Part shown: positions 1-7,968 of the stretch, in pieces
Position numbering within the stretch: the first letter of the stretch is position 1
Layout of the letters: every line of letters starts with the position of its first letter
Source of the DNA: Paracoccaceae bacterium
Lineage (GTDB): Bacteria > Pseudomonadota > Alphaproteobacteria > Rhodobacterales > Rhodobacteraceae
NCBI GenBank assembly: GCA_006226775.1
Contig: SBGD01000032.1
Location: 1 to 39,513, forward strand
Direction: 5' to 3'
DNA: 39,513 nucleotides
Notes under the pieces: generated by a model
The model's database searches: none
Seen by the model: the letters and a program-made list of their open reading frames with translations, nothing else
Told to the model about the DNA's origin: nothing
Translations under genes and position numbers: made by a program

Positions 1-217
1 CCCGCGGCGGCGTGCCGCGCCGGCCCGGCGGCGGCGGCTCGGCGGCGGGAAGCGCGCTGGCCTGCAACTCGGCGCCGCGGGCGACCGCATCGAGGTCCAT
101 CATCTCGGCCGGGTTGCGGAATTCCGGCGCGACCGGCGAGCTTGTCGCCAGCACATAGGCGGTCAGTCCGAAGAAGATGACCGGGCCATAGGACGCGGAG
201 GTCTCGGAATGCTCCAT
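1..217 (-). CDS. Hypothetical protein, N-terminal part only (runs off the left edge)
   Basis: The reverse strand has an open frame from ATG at 217 down to base 1 without a stop, giving the first 72 residues of a longer protein. The start region has one hydrophobic stretch (about residues 11-26, GPVIFFGLTAYVLATS), which could be a membrane anchor or an uncleaved signal. It is followed by a proline/alanine-rich stretch with a run of four prolines near residue 64, as in a periplasmic linker. A weak purine-rich site precedes the ATG. It diverges from murJ across about 150 bp. I do not recognise the family, and the missing C-terminus prevents a functional call. Confidence 0.5.
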   Translation of the reverse strand, partial: MEHSETSASYGPVIFFGLTAYVLATSSPVAPEFRNPAEMMDLDAVARGAELQASALPAAEPPPPGRRGTPPR

Positions 218-366
218 GCGCTCTTTTACCACCGCGGATTTCGGTCGCGCAATTGCCCTGGGCCCCGCAAGGCCGCCGCAGGGCCGCCCCGGCGCGCAGA
301 GCGCCACTTTCGCCCCGCCCGTCAATCCGATAAGCGGGTGCAGGACAGATCCGAGGCCCGGCAGAC

Positions 367-1914
367 ATGAAACCCATCCGCTTGATTTCCGGCATGCTGT
401 CGGTCGGTCTCTGGACCCTGCTCAGCCGGGTCTTCGGCGTGGTCCGCGAGGTGATGATCCTCGGGCTGATCGGGCCGGGGCCGGTGATGGACGCCTTCGT
501 CGCGGCCTTCCGCCTGCCCAACATGTTCCGCCGCTTCTTTGCCGAGGGCGCCTTCAACGCCGCCTTCGTGCCGATGTTCTCGAAACGACTCGAGGCGCAG
601 CACGACCCCGAGGGCTTTGCCTCGGAGGCCTTCAGCGGGCTGGCCTTCATCCTGCTGTGCCTGACGGGGGTGTCGCTGGTCTTCATGCCGGCGCTGGTCT
701 GGGCCACGGCGGAAGGGTTTTCCGGCAGCGAACGCTTTGATCTGACGGTGGATTTCGGGCGGATCGTCTTTCCCTACATCCTGTTCATCTCGCTGGCGGC
801 GCTGCTGTCGGGCATGTTGAACGCCGCCGGGCATTTCGCCGCCGCCGCCGCCGCGCCGGTGCTGCTCAATATCTTCGTCATCACCACCATGGGCATTGCC
901 GCCCTGGTCGGCGGGCCGGTGGCCGAGGTGCTGGTCTGGACGGTGCCGTTTTCCGGCGTGGCGCAGCTTGTGCTGCTGTTCGTCGCCATCCGCCGCGCCG
1001 GGTTTCGCCTCGACTGGCGGCGTCCGCGGCTGACGCCGGACATGAAGCGCCTCGCGGTGGTCGCGGTGCCGGCGGCGCTGGCGGGCGGGGTGATGCAGAT
1101 CAACCTGCTGGTCGGCCAGCAGGTCGCCTCGCATTTCGAGAAGGCCGTGGGCTGGCTCTATGCCGCCGACCGGCTGTACCAGCTGCCGCTGGGGGTGGTG
1201 GGCATTGCCGCGGGCATCGTCCTTCTGCCCGACCTGTCACGCCGCCTGAAGGCGCAGGACGACAGCGGCGCGCGCCATGCCTTTTCCCGCGCCGGAGAGT
1301 TTGCCTTCATCCTGTCGCTGCCCTGCGCCGTGGCGCTGGTGGCGATCCCGCTGCCGCTGGTCTCGGTGCTGTTCGAACGTGGCGCCACCGGCCCCGACGA
1401 CAGCGCCGCCATTGCGGTGGCGGTGGCGATCTACGGGCTCGGCCTGCCGGCCTTCATCCTGCAGAAGCTGCTGCAACCGCTGTTCTTTGCCCGCGAAGAC
1501 ACCAGGAGCCCGTTCCGCTATGCGGTCTGGACAATGATCCTCAACGCCGTCATTGCCATCGGCCTCGCACCCGTCATCGGCTGGCTGGCGCCCGCCGTCG
1601 CCACCTCGCTTTCGGGCTGGGCGATGGTTTTCATGCTGGGGCTGGGCAGCCGGAAGTTCGGCGACACGGTGAAATACGACGCGCGCTTTCGCGCCCGCAT
1701 CTGGCGCATCCTCGCGGCCTCGCTGGCGATGGGGGTGCTGATCTGGGGGTTGAACGCGGCCTTCGGGCGGTTCCTGGTGATGGATTACCTGCGCTACCCG
1801 GCGCTGGCGGCGCTGATCCTTGCCGGGGCCGCCGGATACCTTGCCTTCGGCCAGGCCTTCGGCGCCTTCACCCTGCGCGACCTGCGCGGCGCGCTGCGCC
1901 GCAACAGGGCCTAG
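367..1914 (+). CDS. murJ: Lipid II flippase MurJ (MviN)
   Basis: MurJ moves the peptidoglycan precursor lipid II across the inner membrane so that periplasmic synthases can use it. The 515-residue product matches the usual family length (about 510) and is hydrophobic throughout, consistent with 14 membrane helices of the MOP exporter fold. The N-terminal family signature is clear: an SRVFGVVREVM segment near residue 20, then FRLPNMFRRFFAEGAFNAAFVPMF around residues 48-70. Central-cavity arginines are present in these segments. The ATG at 367 follows a GAGG-type ribosome site. Its stop lies one base from the end of the convergent rhomboid-like gene, so the two transcripts must overlap. The PBP1 gene at 14.6 kb would act on the same substrate outside the membrane. 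Confidence 0.96.
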   Translation: MKPIRLISGMLSVGLWTLLSRVFGVVREVMILGLIGPGPVMDAFVAAFRLPNMFRRFFAEGAFNAAFVPMFSKRLEAQHDPEGFASEAFSGLAFILLCLTGVSLVFMPALVWATAEGFSGSERFDLTVDFGRIVFPYILFISLAALLSGMLNAAGHFAAAAAAPVLLNIFVITTMGIAALVGGPVAEVLVWTVPFSGVAQLVLLFVAIRRAGFRLDWRRPRLTPDMKRLAVVAVPAALAGGVMQINLLVGQQVASHFEKAVGWLYAADRLYQLPLGVVGIAAGIVLLPDLSRRLKAQDDSGARHAFSRAGEFAFILSLPCAVALVAIPLPLVSVLFERGATGPDDSAAIAVAVAIYGLGLPAFILQKLLQPLFFAREDTRSPFRYAVWTMILNAVIAIGLAPVIGWLAPAVATSLSGWAMVFMLGLGSRKFGDTVKYDARFRARIWRILAASLAMGVLIWGLNAAFGRFLVMDYLRYPALAALILAGAAGYLAFGQAFGAFTLRDLRGALRRNRA

Positions 1915-1915
1915 A

Positions 1916-2614
1916 TCAGGACCGCCGGATCCGCGCCAGAAACGCCTGCCAGCCCCCCGGCGCCAGCAGGATCGACAGCGCGAAGCCGCCGCCGAACCCG
2001 GCGAAATCCGCCACCCAGGTATTGTCGGTGCCGAACAGAAGCCCGAAAGCCAGCCGCAGCAGCAGCAGCCCGCCGATCAGGAAGAAGGCCCGCACCTGCG
2101 GCGCGCCCTCCTCGCCCAGCCGCCGCCAGAGCAGCAGGGTAAAGCCGCCGATCAGCCCGTAGACCCCGGGAAACCCGCCGATCAGCGGGATCGGATCGTC
2201 CAGCACCAGCCCGTAAAACAGCGCGCCCAACACCGAGGACACCAGGAAGAGCACCAGCATGCGCAGCCCGCCCATCACCTCGCCCACCCATTTGCCCAGG
2301 GCCAGCAGCATGACCCCGACAAAGAGCGCATGCGAGAAATTGGCCTGGATGAAGGGATAGCTGACAAAGCGCAGCACCTCGCCCAGCGGCCAGATGTTGT
2401 TGGCCAGCATCCAGTCGAAGATATCGCCGGAAAAGCCATAGCTGCGGATTGCGTCGAGCCGCCAGCCCACCGCCTGCGGCCCGCCGACAAAGCCCCGCGC
2501 GCCCATCTGGAAGGCCAGCTCGATCCCGGCCACCACCAGAAACAGCCCCGCCACCACCGGCGGCAGCGGGTTGATCGGCGGCTGGTTGATCGGCTCGGCA
2601 AAGGGGTCGGACAT
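1916..2614 (-). CDS. Rhomboid-fold membrane protein, probably without protease activity
   Basis: A 232-residue protein with about six hydrophobic segments arranged as in rhomboid intramembrane proteases. I used the internal ATG at 2614 (MSDPFAEP) because the longer frame to 2734 would cover the trpS start and adds non-hydrophobic sequence. The fold-defining stretch GVYGLIGG (residues 150-157) matches the rhomboid active-site helix, but the serine of the usual GxSG is replaced by proline (GFPG, 147-150). In the last helix the AHxxGxxxG histidine is aspartate (Asp203 in ADFAGFGGG). Both catalytic residues are therefore absent. From family knowledge such proteins may bind or chaperone membrane substrates; that role here is inference. 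It ends convergently against murJ. Confidence 0.82.
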   Translation of the reverse strand: MSDPFAEPINQPPINPLPPVVAGLFLVVAGIELAFQMGARGFVGGPQAVGWRLDAIRSYGFSGDIFDWMLANNIWPLGEVLRFVSYPFIQANFSHALFVGVMLLALGKWVGEVMGGLRMLVLFLVSSVLGALFYGLVLDDPIPLIGGFPGVYGLIGGFTLLLWRRLGEEGAPQVRAFFLIGGLLLLRLAFGLLFGTDNTWVADFAGFGGGFALSILLAPGGWQAFLARIRRS

Positions 2615-2709
2615 GGGCTCACTCGCATTCTGGCCGGGCGCGTCGGCTTGACGGCCCCCGGGGGCATGGGTAAGCGCTGACAGACCAGAAATCCAGACGG
2701 AGAAATCCC

Positions 2710-3744
2710 ATGTCAGAGGGCGTCCAAACCCCATCTGCCTTTACCCCGCGCGTCTTTTCGGGGATTCAGCCTTCGGGCAACCTGCACCTCGGCAATTACC
2801 TCGGCGCGCTCAAGCGCTTTGCCGACAGCCAGGACAGCGGCATCCAGTCGATCTTCTGCATGGTCGACATGCACGCGATCACCGTCTGGCAGGATCCGAC
2901 CGACCTGCGCCGTGCCACCCGTGAGCTGGCGGCCGGCTTCATCGCCTCGGGCGTCGATCCGGAGCGCTCGATCCTGTTCAACCAGTCGCAGGTGTCGTCG
3001 CACGCGGAACTGGCCTGGATCTTCAACTGCGTGGCGCGCATGGGCTGGATGAAGCGCATGACCCAGTGGAAGGACAAGGCGGGCAAGAACCAGGAAAACG
3101 CCTCGCTCGGCCTCTTTGCCTATCCGGCGCTGATGGCCGCCGACATCCTTGTCTATCACGCCACCCATGTGCCGGTGGGCGAGGACCAGAAGCAGCACCT
3201 GGAGCTGACCCGCGACATCGCGATCAAGTTCAACAACGATTTCGGCGTGGAGTTCTTCCCCGTCCCCGAGCCGGTGATCGAAGGGTCCGCCACGCGGGTG
3301 ATGAGCCTGCGCGACGGCGCCAAGAAGATGTCGAAGTCCGATGCTTCCGACGCCAGCCGCATCAACCTGACCGACGATGCCGACACCATCGCCAGGAAGA
3401 TCCGCAAGGCCAAGACCGACCCCGAGGCGCTGCCCTCCGAGGTCAAGGGGCTGGAGGATCGGCCCGAGGCGCGCAACCTGGTGAACATCTATGCCGCGCT
3501 GAACGACCAGAGCGTCGACCAGGTGCTGGCGGATGTGGGCGGGCGGCAGTTCTCGGAGTTCAAGCCGATGCTGGCCGACCTGGCGGTGGCGCAGCTGTCG
3601 CCGATCACGGTCGAGATGGCGCGGCTGATGGGCGATGTGTCGGAGATCGACCGCATCCTCGCCCGCGGCGCCGAGCGCGCGCGCGAGATCACCGGGCCGA
3701 TCATGAAGCAGACCTACGAGATCGTCGGCATGGTGCGCGGCTGA
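2710..3744 (+). CDS. trpS: Tryptophanyl-tRNA synthetase
   Basis: Charges tRNA-Trp with tryptophan using ATP, in the cytoplasm. The 344-residue product is a class I synthetase of normal bacterial length (330-350). The HIGH-type signature is PSGNLHLGN (residues 21-29) and the KMSKS loop is present exactly (206-210). The nucleotide-binding Rossmann core and the QMSHAELAW-like segment (here [10 protein letters not shown], 94-103) also fit TrpS. The ATG at 2710 follows CGGAGA at good spacing. It diverges from the rhomboid-like gene across about 95 bp and ends close to a REP-like hairpin shared with the convergent phhB. No odd residues seen. Confidence 0.98.
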   Translation: MSEGVQTPSAFTPRVFSGIQPSGNLHLGNYLGALKRFADSQDSGIQSIFCMVDMHAITVWQDPTDLRRATRELAAGFIASGVDPERSILFNQSQVSSHAELAWIFNCVARMGWMKRMTQWKDKAGKNQENASLGLFAYPALMAADILVYHATHVPVGEDQKQHLELTRDIAIKFNNDFGVEFFPVPEPVIEGSATRVMSLRDGAKKMSKSDASDASRINLTDDADTIARKIRKAKTDPEALPSEVKGLEDRPEARNLVNIYAALNDQSVDQVLADVGGRQFSEFKPMLADLAVAQLSPITVEMARLMGDVSEIDRILARGAERAREITGPIMKQTYEIVGMVRG

Positions 3745-3755
3745 GGGCGCGGGCG

Positions 3756-3780
3756 GTGAGGCCCCGGATCAGGTCCGGGG
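3756..3780. repeat. REP-like palindrome, half copy
   Basis: A 19-base inverted repeat, CCCCGGATCAGGTCCGGGG, at 3762-3780 lies between the convergent trpS and phhB genes. Read on the reverse strand, the 25-base block 3780-3756 agrees with 22171-22195 at 24 positions, so it is one arm of the REP-like element found there. It can form a GC-rich hairpin and may stop transcription from either side, but no T run follows. Confidence 0.7.
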
Positions 3781-3804
3781 CGCGTGCCGCCCGGTTTGCC
3801 CGCG

Positions 3805-4101
3805 TCAGGCCGCCAGTTGCTCCATCTTGCGCGCCAGCTTGACGTCCAGCGCCGACAGCCCCTCGACGTCATGGGTGGTCAGCACCACCTCGACCGTCTT
3901 GTAGACATTGCGCCATTCCGGGTGGTGGTTCCATTTCTCGGCATAGATCGCCACCTTGGTCATCCAGCCGAAGGCGGCGATGAAATTCTCGAACTCGAAG
4001 GTGCGGCAGATCGCATCGCGCTTGTCGTCCAGCGTCCAGCCGGCCTCGAGCAGCGGCGCGAGCATGGTCTTGCGACCGGTTTCGGACAGTTTCTCGCTCA
4101 T
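3805..4101 (-). CDS. phhB: Pterin-4a-carbinolamine dehydratase (PhhB/PCD family)
   Basis: Dehydrates 4a-hydroxy-tetrahydropterin, recycling the cofactor of aromatic amino acid hydroxylases. The 98-residue length is typical. The family core is plain: [13 protein letters not shown] then [17 protein letters not shown] around residues 38-70, with the paired histidines of the active site, and a late LSALDVKLA. The ATG at 4101 overlaps the stop of the upstream COG3146 gene by 4 bp (ATGA), so translation is probably coupled. No phenylalanine hydroxylase lies in the window, so its pterin partner is unknown; some PCD proteins act on molybdopterin or as regulators. Placement at the end of an operon with an acyltransferase-like gene is a context without an obvious pathway. 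Confidence 0.95.
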   Translation of the reverse strand: MSEKLSETGRKTMLAPLLEAGWTLDDKRDAICRTFEFENFIAAFGWMTKVAIYAEKWNHHPEWRNVYKTVEVVLTTHDVEGLSALDVKLARKMEQLAA

Positions 4102-5285
4102 GGCTGTTCCTCCTGTTGGACACGCCGAAAGGGGCCGTAGCTTGTCAGGATCTCGATATCCTCGTCGATCGCGGCCCGTTCCGCTTCAAGGTAGCGCGCA
4201 ATCGCCTCGGCAAAACCCTTGTCGGCCACCCAATGCAGCGAATGGCACGGCACCGGCAGATATCCGCGCGCCAGCTTGTGCTCGCCCTGGGCGCCGGCCT
4301 CGACCCGCTTCAGCCCGTTCGCGATGGCAAAATCGATGGCCTGGTAGTAGCAGGCCTCGAAATGCAGGCAGGGGTGATCCTCGATACAGCCCCAGTAGCG
4401 CCCGTAAAGCACCTCGCGCCCGATGAAGTTCAGCGCGCCCGCCACCGGCACGCCGTCGCGTTCCGCCAGCACCAGCGCGATATCGTCGCGCAGCACCTCC
4501 TGGGCGATGTCGAAAAACGCCCGCGTCAGGTAGGGCGAGCCCCATTTGCGCGACCCGGTGTCCTGGTAGAAGACCCAGAAGGCATCCCAATGCTCGGGTT
4601 CGATCCGGTCGCCGGTCACGGTGCGGATGGTGCCGCCGAAGCCCTGGGCGCGGGCGCGCTCCTTGCGGATGTTCTTGCGCTTGCGTGACGACAGATCGGC
4701 GAGGAATGCGTCGAAATCGGCGTAACCGTGGTTTTCCCAGTGAAACTGCTGGCTCTGGCGGTGCATCAGCCCGATCTTGCGCCCGGCCTCGGCCTCGGCC
4801 TCGGTGCAGAAGGTGACATGCAGCGAGGACAGGTCGTTGTTCGCCGCCAGCCGGATCGCGCCCTGCACCAGCGCCGAAAGCCCGATCTCCTCGCAGCCCG
4901 GACGGGTCAGGAACCGCCGCCCGGTGGCCGGGGTGAAGGGCACCGCGATCTGCAACTTGGGGTAATATTGCCCGCCCGCGCCCTCATAGGCATGGGCCCA
5001 GTTGTGATCGAAGATGTATTCGCCCTGGCTGTGGCTCTTGGCGTAAAGCGGCGCGCAGGCGATGACCTCGCCCTCCAGCCGGGCGGTCAGGTAGGTCGGC
5101 TGCCAGCCGGTGCCGCGCCCGACCGAGCCGCTTTGCTCCAGCGCCTCGAGGAAGCGGTAGGTGGTGAAAGGGTCGAAGGGCCGCCCGCCCTCTGCCGCCT
5201 CGGGGCAGGCACAGGCATCCCAGACGGCTTCGCCGATCTCGGCGATCCGGTCATGGGTGCGAATCTCGATCTGGGTTTCACGCAT
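4098..5285 (-). CDS. COG3146 (DUF482) N-acyltransferase-like protein of the GNAT fold
   Basis: A 395-residue cytoplasmic-looking protein of the COG3146 family, often labelled peptidogalycan biosynthesis protein or GNAT N-acetyltransferase and distantly related to FemAB. Family landmarks visible are [28 protein letters not shown] (about 108-135, with the highly conserved YYPKLQ core), [11 protein letters not shown] in the middle and [14 protein letters not shown] then [14 protein letters not shown] near the C-terminus. I chose the ATG at 5285 (MRETQIEIR) rather than 5321 because the extra N-terminal residues look non-coding. The downstream phhB starts inside its stop codon, and the GDPD gene lies 45 bp upstream. 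The substrate is unknown. Confidence 0.9.
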   Translation of the reverse strand: MRETQIEIRTHDRIAEIGEAVWDACACPEAAEGGRPFDPFTTYRFLEALEQSGSVGRGTGWQPTYLTARLEGEVIACAPLYAKSHSQGEYIFDHNWAHAYEGAGGQYYPKLQIAVPFTPATGRRFLTRPGCEEIGLSALVQGAIRLAANNDLSSLHVTFCTEAEAEAGRKIGLMHRQSQQFHWENHGYADFDAFLADLSSRKRKNIRKERARAQGFGGTIRTVTGDRIEPEHWDAFWVFYQDTGSRKWGSPYLTRAFFDIAQEVLRDDIALVLAERDGVPVAGALNFIGREVLYGRYWGCIEDHPCLHFEACYYQAIDFAIANGLKRVEAGAQGEHKLARGYLPVPCHSLHWVADKGFAEAIARYLEAERAAIDEDIEILTSYGPFRRVQQEEQP

Positions 5286-5330
5286 CTTCCCTGCCCCTCG
5301 TTGCCAGACATGGCCCGGCACAGGCGCGGT

Positions 5331-6083
5331 TCAAGGCAAATAGCCCTCGAAGGTGACATTGTCGGCGATCCGCCGCGCCGCGGCCTCGGCTTCGGGCGAG
5401 CGGATGGTCCAGCACAGGATCGACAGACCGGCGTGTTTCAGTTCTGCCACCCGCGGCGCGGCCAGATCGCGGGCGTCATGGCTGATGAAACAGGCGCCGA
5501 CCCTGTCGGCATCGGGGATCGGGCGCAGCCGGTCGCGGGTCTGTTCGGTCAGCTCCGGCCAATGCTCTGCCTCGAACCCGCTGGTGGTCAGACCGCGCGG
5601 CCACGCGGGGGCCAGCGCGCCCATGTCGGCCACCGCATGAGGGTTGAAGGACATCAGCGCCACCGGGCCGGCATAACCTTCGAGCGCCGAGGCCACGGCC
5701 CTGGCCAGGGTGCCCTTGCCGGGGCCCATCTGGCCCTCCTGGTCCTTGACCTCGATCAAGAGCGGCACCTGCCCGGCCACCAGCGCCAGCACCTCGTCCA
5801 GCGTCGGAATGCCCTCGTCGCCGCCGGTCAGGGCAATCCCGCCGAGGGCGGCAGCGCTCTGGTCGAAGATGCAGCCGCGGGCAGCGGTCAGCCGGTCGAG
5901 CATGTAGTCGTGAAACACCATCGCCCGCCCGTCGGCCGAGCGCTGGATGTCGATCTCGATGCCGTAGCCCCGGGCCATGGCGGCGCGGATCGCGGCGCGC
6001 GAGTTCTCCGGGCGGCCATCGCTTGCGTCGTGCAGCGCGCGGTGCGCGATGGGGCGGTCGAGGAAGGCGGCGGGCAGGGTCAT
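5331..6083 (-). CDS. Glycerophosphodiester phosphodiesterase family protein
   Basis: Hydrolyses glycerophosphodiesters to sn-glycerol-3-phosphate and an alcohol. The 250-residue protein shows the GDPD TIM-barrel signature in order: AHRALHD (His14), RPENS (Glu26), GIEIDIQ (Glu43, Asp45) and VFHD (His58), which supply the metal ligands and general acid/base. A later LIEVKDQ segment is also typical. There is no signal peptide, so it is probably cytoplasmic, as in UgpQ. The start overlaps the RidA stop by 4 bp. The canonical HRG is HRA here, a small departure. The exact substrate cannot be told from sequence. Confidence 0.93.
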   Translation of the reverse strand: MTLPAAFLDRPIAHRALHDASDGRPENSRAAIRAAMARGYGIEIDIQRSADGRAMVFHDYMLDRLTAARGCIFDQSAAALGGIALTGGDEGIPTLDEVLALVAGQVPLLIEVKDQEGQMGPGKGTLARAVASALEGYAGPVALMSFNPHAVADMGALAPAWPRGLTTSGFEAEHWPELTEQTRDRLRPIPDADRVGACFISHDARDLAAPRVAELKHAGLSILCWTIRSPEAEAAARRIADNVTFEGYLP

Positions 6084-6544
6084 TTGATCTCGAAAACGCC
6101 TTCGATTTCCACCGCCACGCCAAAGGGCAGCGCGGCGGCGCCCACCGCGGAACGCGCATGGCGCCCGGCATCGCCGAGGACTTCGACCATGGTGTCCGAG
6201 GCGCCGTTGATCACCTTGGGCTGGTCGGTGAAATCGCCGGTGGAATTGACGAAACCGGTCAGCTTGACCACCCGCACCAGCCGCGTCAGATCACCGTCAC
6301 AGGCGGCGCGCACCTGCGCCAGAAGGCTCAGCGCGCAGCGCTGTGCAGCCGCGGCGCCGGCCTCGACATCCATGTCCTGTCCCAGCTTGCCGAGGATCAG
6401 CCCGTCCGGCCCGGTCGCGATCTGGCCGGAGACATGCAGCAGATTGCCCGAGCGGACCCAGGGCACGTAATTCGCCGCGGGCGCCGGGGCGTCGGGCAGG
6501 CTCAGGCCAAGGTCCTTCAGGCGGGTTTCGATCGGGTTGGTCAT
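6080..6544 (-). CDS. RidA family protein (YjgF/YER057c/UK114)
   Basis: RidA-type proteins are small trimeric enamine/imine deaminases that remove reactive intermediates of amino acid metabolism. The 154-residue product belongs to the longer RidA subgroup (about 150 residues; the archetype has about 128). It shows LLHVSGQIATGPDG near residues 36-49, the VKLTGFVNSTGDF segment and a late RSAVGAAALPFGVAVEIEG in which the subgroup's key arginine is present. It begins at ATG 6544 behind an AGGAGAT site. It is the first gene of the leftward RidA-GDPD-COG3146-phhB group. Upstream lie a 7-bp-arm inverted repeat (6579-6598) and the paired palindromes at 6620-6661. This subgroup may lack deaminase activity. 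Confidence 0.93.
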   Translation of the reverse strand: MTNPIETRLKDLGLSLPDAPAPAANYVPWVRSGNLLHVSGQIATGPDGLILGKLGQDMDVEAGAAAAQRCALSLLAQVRAACDGDLTRLVRVVKLTGFVNSTGDFTDQPKVINGASDTMVEVLGDAGRHARSAVGAAALPFGVAVEIEGVFEIK

Positions 6545-6578
6545 CTGGGATCTCCTGAATTTGCCGCGACGCTAGCCG

Positions 6579-6598
6579 CTTGCCCCGGGCTGGGCAAG
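6579..6598. promoter_or_regulatory. Inverted repeat upstream of the RidA operon
   Basis: The arms CTTGCCC and GGGCAAG are separated by six bases, 35-54 bp ahead of the RidA start codon. The position suits an operator or a transcript-leader hairpin. Nothing in the sequence identifies a binding protein. Confidence 0.35.
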
Positions 6599-6619
6599 GG
6601 CCGGGCGGTGCCGCGCGCG

Positions 6620-6661
6620 CCGATCTGTCGACAGATCGGGACCGATCCATCGATGGATCGG
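6620..6661. repeat. 42-bp paired-palindrome element, copy 1
   Basis: Two perfect 20-base palindromes stand head to tail with two bases between them: CCGATCTGTCGACAGATCGG (6620-6639) and CCGATCCATCGATGGATCGG (6642-6661). They share the outer CCGATC/GATCGG and differ only in the core. The same 42 bases occur once more at 33975-34016 in the opposite orientation. Here the element begins five bases after the HlyD stop codon and ends 75 bp before the RidA start. It could be a double operator with centres 22 bp apart, or a double hairpin terminator. Confidence 0.85.
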
Positions 6662-6666
6662 CCGCC

Positions 6667-7968
6667 TCAACTTTCGCGGAAGGCGCGGGCGAAGTAATCC
6701 GCCAGAGGTTTCATCAGGTAGGCCAGCGGCGAGCGGTCGTCGGTGCGGATGAAGGCCTCGACCGGCATGCCGGGGATCAGGACCGTCTCGCCGGGCAGCT
6801 TCAGGACCTCGTCCGGCTTGAGCACGATCTCGACCCGGTAATAGGCTTGCCGCGTCGCCTCGTCGACGAAGGTATCGGCCGAGATCTTCATCACCTCGCC
6901 GTAGATCTCGGGCGTGTTGCGCTGGCTGAGCGAGGTCAGCCGCAAGAGCACCTCCTGGCCGATGTGCAACTCGTCGATATTGATCGGCGAGACCCGCGCG
7001 GCAATGATTGCGGGTCGGTCGCGCGGCACGATGAACATCAGCGGATCGGCCGGGCGCACCACCGCCGCCGGGCCGAAGACCGCCAGGCCATAGACCACGC
7101 CGGCCACCGGCGCGCGGATGTCGAGCCGGCCCAGCCGCTCCTGCATCGACTGCACCTCCTCGATCAGCTCGCGTTCGCGCACCTGCAGGTCGCGCAGCTC
7201 GGTGATCGCCTGTTCGCGCAGGCGCGAGCCCACCGAGAGGATGGCGATGTCGATCTCGGCAATCCGCGCCTGGGCCTGCGCCTTCTGCGCGGTCAGCGCG
7301 CCGGCCTGGCCCGAAAGCTGCGCCCTTTGCCGTTGCAGCGCCAGCACGCGCGAGGCCTGGGCGAGGCCGCGGTCGAGCAGGCCCTGGAGGTCGATCAATT
7401 CGCGCTCGAGCAGGGCAAGCTGGTCGGTCAGCGCCGCCTGCTGGGCCTCGATCCCCTCGATCTGCACCGCGATCTGTTCGGCCTGGTTGCGCAATTGCCC
7501 GATCTCGCCGGTCATCGATTCGGCGCGGGCGTGAAACAGCCGGGACTGGCCGTCGATCAGCTCCGCCACCTCCGGGGTCTGCCGCGCCGCCTCGATCAGA
7601 GCCTCGGGAAACACCGGCGCGTCGCGGCCGTCGCGTTCCGCCTCGAGCCGGCCGCGGCGGGCCATGATCTCGTGCAGCTGGTCCTTGGCGACCACGTATT
7701 TCAGCCGCAAGAGCTCGGGATCGAGCCGCATCAGCACCGCGCCCTCCTCAACCATGTCGCCTTCCTGGACCAGAAGTTCGGCCACCACGCCGCCGTCGGG
7801 ATGCTGGATCGCCTGGCGGTTCTGGTCCACCTCGACCTGCCCCGAGGCAATCACCGCGCCGGAAATCCGGCTCATCGCGCCCCAGGCGCCGAAGCCGCCG
7901 ACCAGGAGCCCCAGCATCAGGACCCCGAAGAACAACAGCCCGCGAACGTGGAACCGGCTCGCGCTCAT
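6667..7968 (-). CDS. HlyD-family periplasmic adaptor of a type I secretion system
   Basis: The membrane fusion protein of a type I exporter, linking the inner-membrane ABC transporter to a TolC-like outer-membrane channel. The 433-residue product starts at ATG 7968 and has one N-terminal transmembrane helix (about 10-31). A biotinyl-lipoyl-like half (GGVVAELLVQEGDMVEEGAVLMRLD, about 59-83) is followed by a long alpha-helical coiled coil rich in Glu, Gln and Arg, the second lipoyl half (IRAPVAGVVYGLAV) and a beta-rich C-terminus. The PrtE/AprE subgroup fits best. The start overlaps the ABC gene's stop by 4 bp. No TolC homologue and no RTX-type substrate gene is present in the window. Confidence 0.94.
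   Translation of the reverse strand: MSASRFHVRGLLFFGVLMLGLLVGGFGAWGAMSRISGAVIASGQVEVDQNRQAIQHPDGGVVAELLVQEGDMVEEGAVLMRLDPELLRLKYVVAKDQLHEIMARRGRLEAERDGRDAPVFPEALIEAARQTPEVAELIDGQSRLFHARAESMTGEIGQLRNQAEQIAVQIEGIEAQQAALTDQLALLERELIDLQGLLDRGLAQASRVLALQRQRAQLSGQAGALTAQKAQAQARIAEIDIAILSVGSRLREQAITELRDLQVRERELIEEVQSMQERLGRLDIRAPVAGVVYGLAVFGPAAVVRPADPLMFIVPRDRPAIIAARVSPINIDELHIGQEVLLRLTSLSQRNTPEIYGEVMKISADTFVDEATRQAYYRVEIVLKPDEVLKLPGETVLIPGMPVEAFIRTDDRSPLAYLMKPLADYFARAFRES

Noticed and set aside
1916-2734. Longer rhomboid-like protein starting at 2734
   Set aside because: It would overlap the trpS start and its ribosome site; the added residues look non-coding, and the ATG at 2614 gives the expected topology.
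4728-6470. Long forward open frame of about 580 codons
   Set aside because: It lies opposite COG3146, GDPD and RidA, which have clear family motifs; its composition (rich in Gly, His, Arg, Gln) is that of an antisense shadow in high-GC DNA.
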